Origin: Candidatus Bathyarchaeota archaeon
GTDB taxonomy: Archaea > Thermoproteota > Bathyarchaeia > RBG-16-48-13 > GCA-020355125
Length of the DNA stretch: 5,286 nt
Reading direction: 5' to 3'
NCBI GenBank assembly: GCA_030670615.1
Contig: DAOVBJ010000082.1
Span: 1-5,286 of the forward strand
How positions within the stretch are numbered: position 1 is the first letter of the stretch; each line of letters opens with the position of its first letter. Below the pieces are notes generated by a model, which searched no databases, was not told the DNA's origin, and was given only the letters and a program-made list of their open reading frames with translations. Shown in pieces: positions 4,612 to 5,286 of this stretch. The translations under genes and the position numbers were made by a program.

Positions 4612-4619
4612 CTTATAAA
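4612..4619 (-). promoter_or_regulatory. TATA box of the tRNA-Tyr gene
   Basis: On the minus strand TTTATAAG (4619-4612), preceded by the A-rich CTTAAAA, is a strong archaeal TATA match. It predicts transcription from about 4590, twelve bases before the tRNA 5' end, so the duplicated acceptor strand would be in the leader. It lies between the comB stop and the tRNA. Confidence 0.65.
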
Positions 4620-4654
4620 TTTTAAGCCCCTTCGTTGAACTCCCTCTGCATCGA

Positions 4655-5286
4655 TTACTCGTTGTTCAGGGGGATAATAGCATTATCCTTCAAATGGGGA
4701 ACCATTTGATACCTATTTAGTTGACTACAAAAGATGACATCTTTTCCAAAGCCTAGGCGTTGAAGATTTTTGCCGTGAACTCCCTCTTGGAGGGTCGCTG
4801 TCAGCGAATCCTTCGCGTTATTGAAGGCTAAAAACGCCGCGTACGCGGCATCAGCACGTTCCATTCTCACCTTTGGAAAGCCATCGATAATAGCTCCAGC
4901 CCCAATGAAGTCTTCGAGGCTGAATCTCCCCTTCGAGCCAGACAGCACAAGGGATATACCGCTGTCTTCCTTCTCACTCAGCATAAACGCTGCTTCTGCA
5001 ACACATTTCGCATTTAACAATGCACCAATTAACACCCATCTGCTTCTCATGACGTTAGAAAGAGCCAACGTCCCACTAGTCGTTGTTATAACAATGTCCT
5101 TTCCTTCAACCAGATCCTTGGTAAATGCTCGAGGTGAGTTACCCAGCGTAAAGCCCATAGGTTTCAGTCCCTTTCGCTCTCCAGCTAAGATGTAATGGGG
5201 GTTATCCTTGTAGATTTTTCGGGCTTCTTTCACAGTTCTCACGGGTAGAACACTCTTCGCCCCATGTATCAGCGCGGTTATGATGG
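4655..5286 (-). CDS. comB: 2-phosphosulfolactate phosphatase, ComB family (N terminus missing)
   Basis: The frame enters from the right edge (ITALIHGAKSVLPVRTVKEA) and ends in TAA at 4655. About 209 residues are visible of the usual 230-240; the GTG at 5242 is internal. Numbering from the first complete codon (5284), family marks in order are HGAKSV (7-12), GFTLGNSPRAF (44-54), ITTTSGTLAL (66-75), SLEDFIGAGAII (122-133), and the C-terminal HGKNLQRLGFGKDVIFCSQL then RYQMVPHL. The missing end should hold the first strand with its VLRAST-like motif. ComB removes phosphate from (2R)-2-phospho-3-sulfolactate, the second step of coenzyme M synthesis in methanogens, in the cytoplasm with Mg2+. ComB homologues also occur in organisms without methanogenesis, so coenzyme M synthesis here is not proven. 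No other com gene is in the window. It is upstream of the tRNA on the same strand, with a separate promoter between them. Confidence 0.92.
   Translation of the reverse strand, partial: IITALIHGAKSVLPVRTVKEARKIYKDNPHYILAGERKGLKPMGFTLGNSPRAFTKDLVEGKDIVITTTSGTLALSNVMRSRWVLIGALLNAKCVAEAAFMLSEKEDSGISLVLSGSKGRFSLEDFIGAGAIIDGFPKVRMERADAAYAAFLAFNNAKDSLTATLQEGVHGKNLQRLGFGKDVIFCSQLNRYQMVPHLKDNAIIPLNNE

Noticed and set aside
4636..4787. 12-nt direct repeat TGAACTCCCTCT at 4636-4647 and 4776-4787
   Set aside because: One copy is ordinary comB coding sequence, the other is just past its stop; no duplication extends beyond the 12 bases.
4821..5195. 124-codon plus-strand frame
   Set aside because: Antisense shadow of comB with no motif of its own.

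Overview
The window is archaeal DNA. It carries the start of sn-glycerol-1-phosphate dehydrogenase (archaeal lipid synthesis), a proteasome beta subunit, the archaeal KH/beta-CASP ribonuclease aCPSF1 (FttA), an MCT-1-like PUA protein and a ComB-type 2-phosphosulfolactate phosphatase. It also has archaeal BRE/TATA promoters and a tRNA gene with bulge-helix-bulge introns. Introns at noncanonical tRNA positions, together with ComB, point to the Thermoproteota (TACK) side, for example Bathyarchaeia-like lineages. This placement is inference, not proof.

Layout: 1-222 (-) is the 5' part of egsA. It diverges from psmB (376-1035, +) around one TATA-like element at 277-284 that reads acceptably on both strands. 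The psmB leader holds an anti-Shine-Dalgarno segment that can pair either with a decoy or with the real ribosome site. aCPSF1 (1063-2982, +) follows after 27 nt, so proteasome core and RNA cleavage/termination factor look co-transcribed. Both genes start with TTG.

The stretch 2983-3418 is not empty. It contains a minus-strand 91-codon frame split by one TAG (2954-3229), a candidate promoter for it, and U-rich terminator candidates for both converging transcription units.

A compact minus-strand unit runs from about 4311 to 3419: a 54-residue four-cysteine mini-protein that is intact only if a one-base shift in a C4 run is corrected, then a 68-codon unknown ORF, then the PUA-domain gene. Intergenic gaps are 2 and 11 nt.

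Upstream of it lies the most striking feature, a tRNA-Tyr(GTA) gene (4394-4578, -) interrupted by three introns at positions 9/10, 30/31 and 37/38. Each has a bulge-helix-bulge fold that I could pair by hand, and removal leaves a perfect 74-nt cloverleaf plus encoded CCA. A second copy of the 5' acceptor strand sits in its leader. The right end (4655-5286, -) is comB, cut at its N terminus by the window edge.

Most genes here serve information processing and protein or RNA turnover (proteasome, aCPSF1, PUA protein, tRNA); egsA and comB are metabolic. No mobile element, CRISPR array or rRNA was seen.
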